Assembly: GCA_031274565.1 (NCBI GenBank)
Contig: JAISPY010000295.1
Location: 1 to 5,155, forward strand
Direction of reading: 5' to 3'
Length of the DNA stretch: 5,155 nt
Origin: Treponema sp.
GTDB taxonomy: Bacteria > Spirochaetota > Spirochaetia > Treponematales > Breznakiellaceae
The notes under the pieces are model-generated. The model had not been told where the DNA came from, made no database searches, and worked only from the letters and a program-made list of their open reading frames with translations. Shown here piece by piece: positions 4,641 to 5,155 of this stretch (its first letter is position 1; each line of letters begins with the position of its first letter). The translations under genes were made by a program, and so were the position numbers.

Positions 4641-5155
4641 TCTTTTGTTTATATGCGCCGGCCCTGGTTTTTCCTATTTTTTCTGCTTCACCCTATAAAC
4701 TGGCCCGAGGCCGGCAACGGTAAGCTGCGTGCTGCAGGAACGGTTCGTTCAGCATGGAGCGGACCCGTGGATTTTAGCAGGGGACCTGCAAGGTTGTTGG
4801 CCCGGGGCGCATCCCTGACTTGAAAGGGACTAACTGATTGGAGCAGCGCATACGATTGGGAATAGACGGGATTTGCCGAAAACCTGCATGTACTGCGATT
4901 GTAACGGGTGTACTAAAAAGCCGGAACTCCTTAAGATTTTAGGGAAGGGAAAAAGAAAAGGAATTTACCCTCAAAATGTTGCAGGCCCATCCAGAGGTGA
5001 GATTCAAGCGGGAAAACCATATCTCCTTAGACCGCAGACAGCCTTTGCGATCCGTTGTATACTCCGTAATTATTTTTTCAATAGGTTCAGCGGGGACCCT
5101 TTTTTGGTCATTACTGCTCTGAATGCAGCGATTTCCATGGGTTATACGTTTTCCC
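4641..5155. other. right-end region with no recognised gene; open frames reach the window edge
   Basis: The first 250 bases show only short inverted repeats (GAACG-GTT-CGTTC near 4738-4750, GCAGG-GGA-CCTGC near 4778-4790, and GCCGGCC at 4657-4663 against GGCCGGC at 4709-4715) and match no RNA family I know. From 4834 a plus-strand frame is open to the edge; its first ATG is at 4888 and it encodes a cysteine-rich start (MYCDCNGCTKKPE), but it lacks a ribosome binding site and its third-base composition is not gene-like. A second plus frame with ATG at 4976 encodes 48 residues ending in a hydrophobic stretch and stops near 5120. On the minus strand a frame entering from the edge is open down to about 4938. 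At most one can be real; I cannot assign a product to any. A decayed gene or the start of one lying mostly outside the window are both possible. Confidence 0.4.

Noticed and set aside
4507..4698. 63-codon plus-strand open frame over the repeat element
   Set aside because: It starts within the internal hairpin loop and crosses the right terminal repeat; it has no ribosome binding site or domain.

Overview
The window looks like a chromosomal segment of a spirochaete, most likely a Treponema of moderate GC content such as the termite-gut species. The clues are a class I type lysyl-tRNA synthetase start at the left edge (spirochaetes such as Borrelia and Treponema use the archaeal-type class I enzyme), a NifS/NifU iron-sulfur pair, and a stand-alone TraX-family membrane protein. 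The genus is an inference from family knowledge; there is no rRNA or other marker here.

Left half, all on the minus strand. lysK/lysS (class I) leaves the window at base 1. Upstream of it lie about 380 bases without a clear gene, holding hairpins followed by A-runs (U-runs on the minus strand) that probably end the nifS-nifU transcript. nifU (588-1181) follows nifS (1278-2459) with a 96-base gap that contains a strong stem-loop. NifS takes sulfur from cysteine as an enzyme-bound persulfide. NifU is the scaffold where sulfur and iron are joined into Fe-S clusters before transfer to target proteins. A sigma-70-like promoter is visible about 150 bases upstream of nifS.

Middle. A 462-base divergent intergenic region separates nifS from a plus-strand gene for a 154-residue HigA-like helix-turn-helix protein with an unusual lysine-rich tail. 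No toxin partner is present. A perfect 16-bp hairpin terminator follows it.

Right half. A 269-residue TraX-family multi-pass membrane protein (3561-4370) is closed by a short terminator. Next comes a 210-bp palindromic, MITE/REP-like element (4431-4640) with 22-bp terminal inverted repeats and a 22-bp internal hairpin. The last 515 bases hold no gene I can recognise, although open frames run to the window edge on both strands.

The items most worth a second look are the orphan HigA-like protein with a histone-like tail lying divergent to the Fe-S operon, the inverted-repeat element, the competing RNA structures between nifS and nifU, the 64 open codons in frame after the nifU stop, and the minus-strand terminator in the traX leader.
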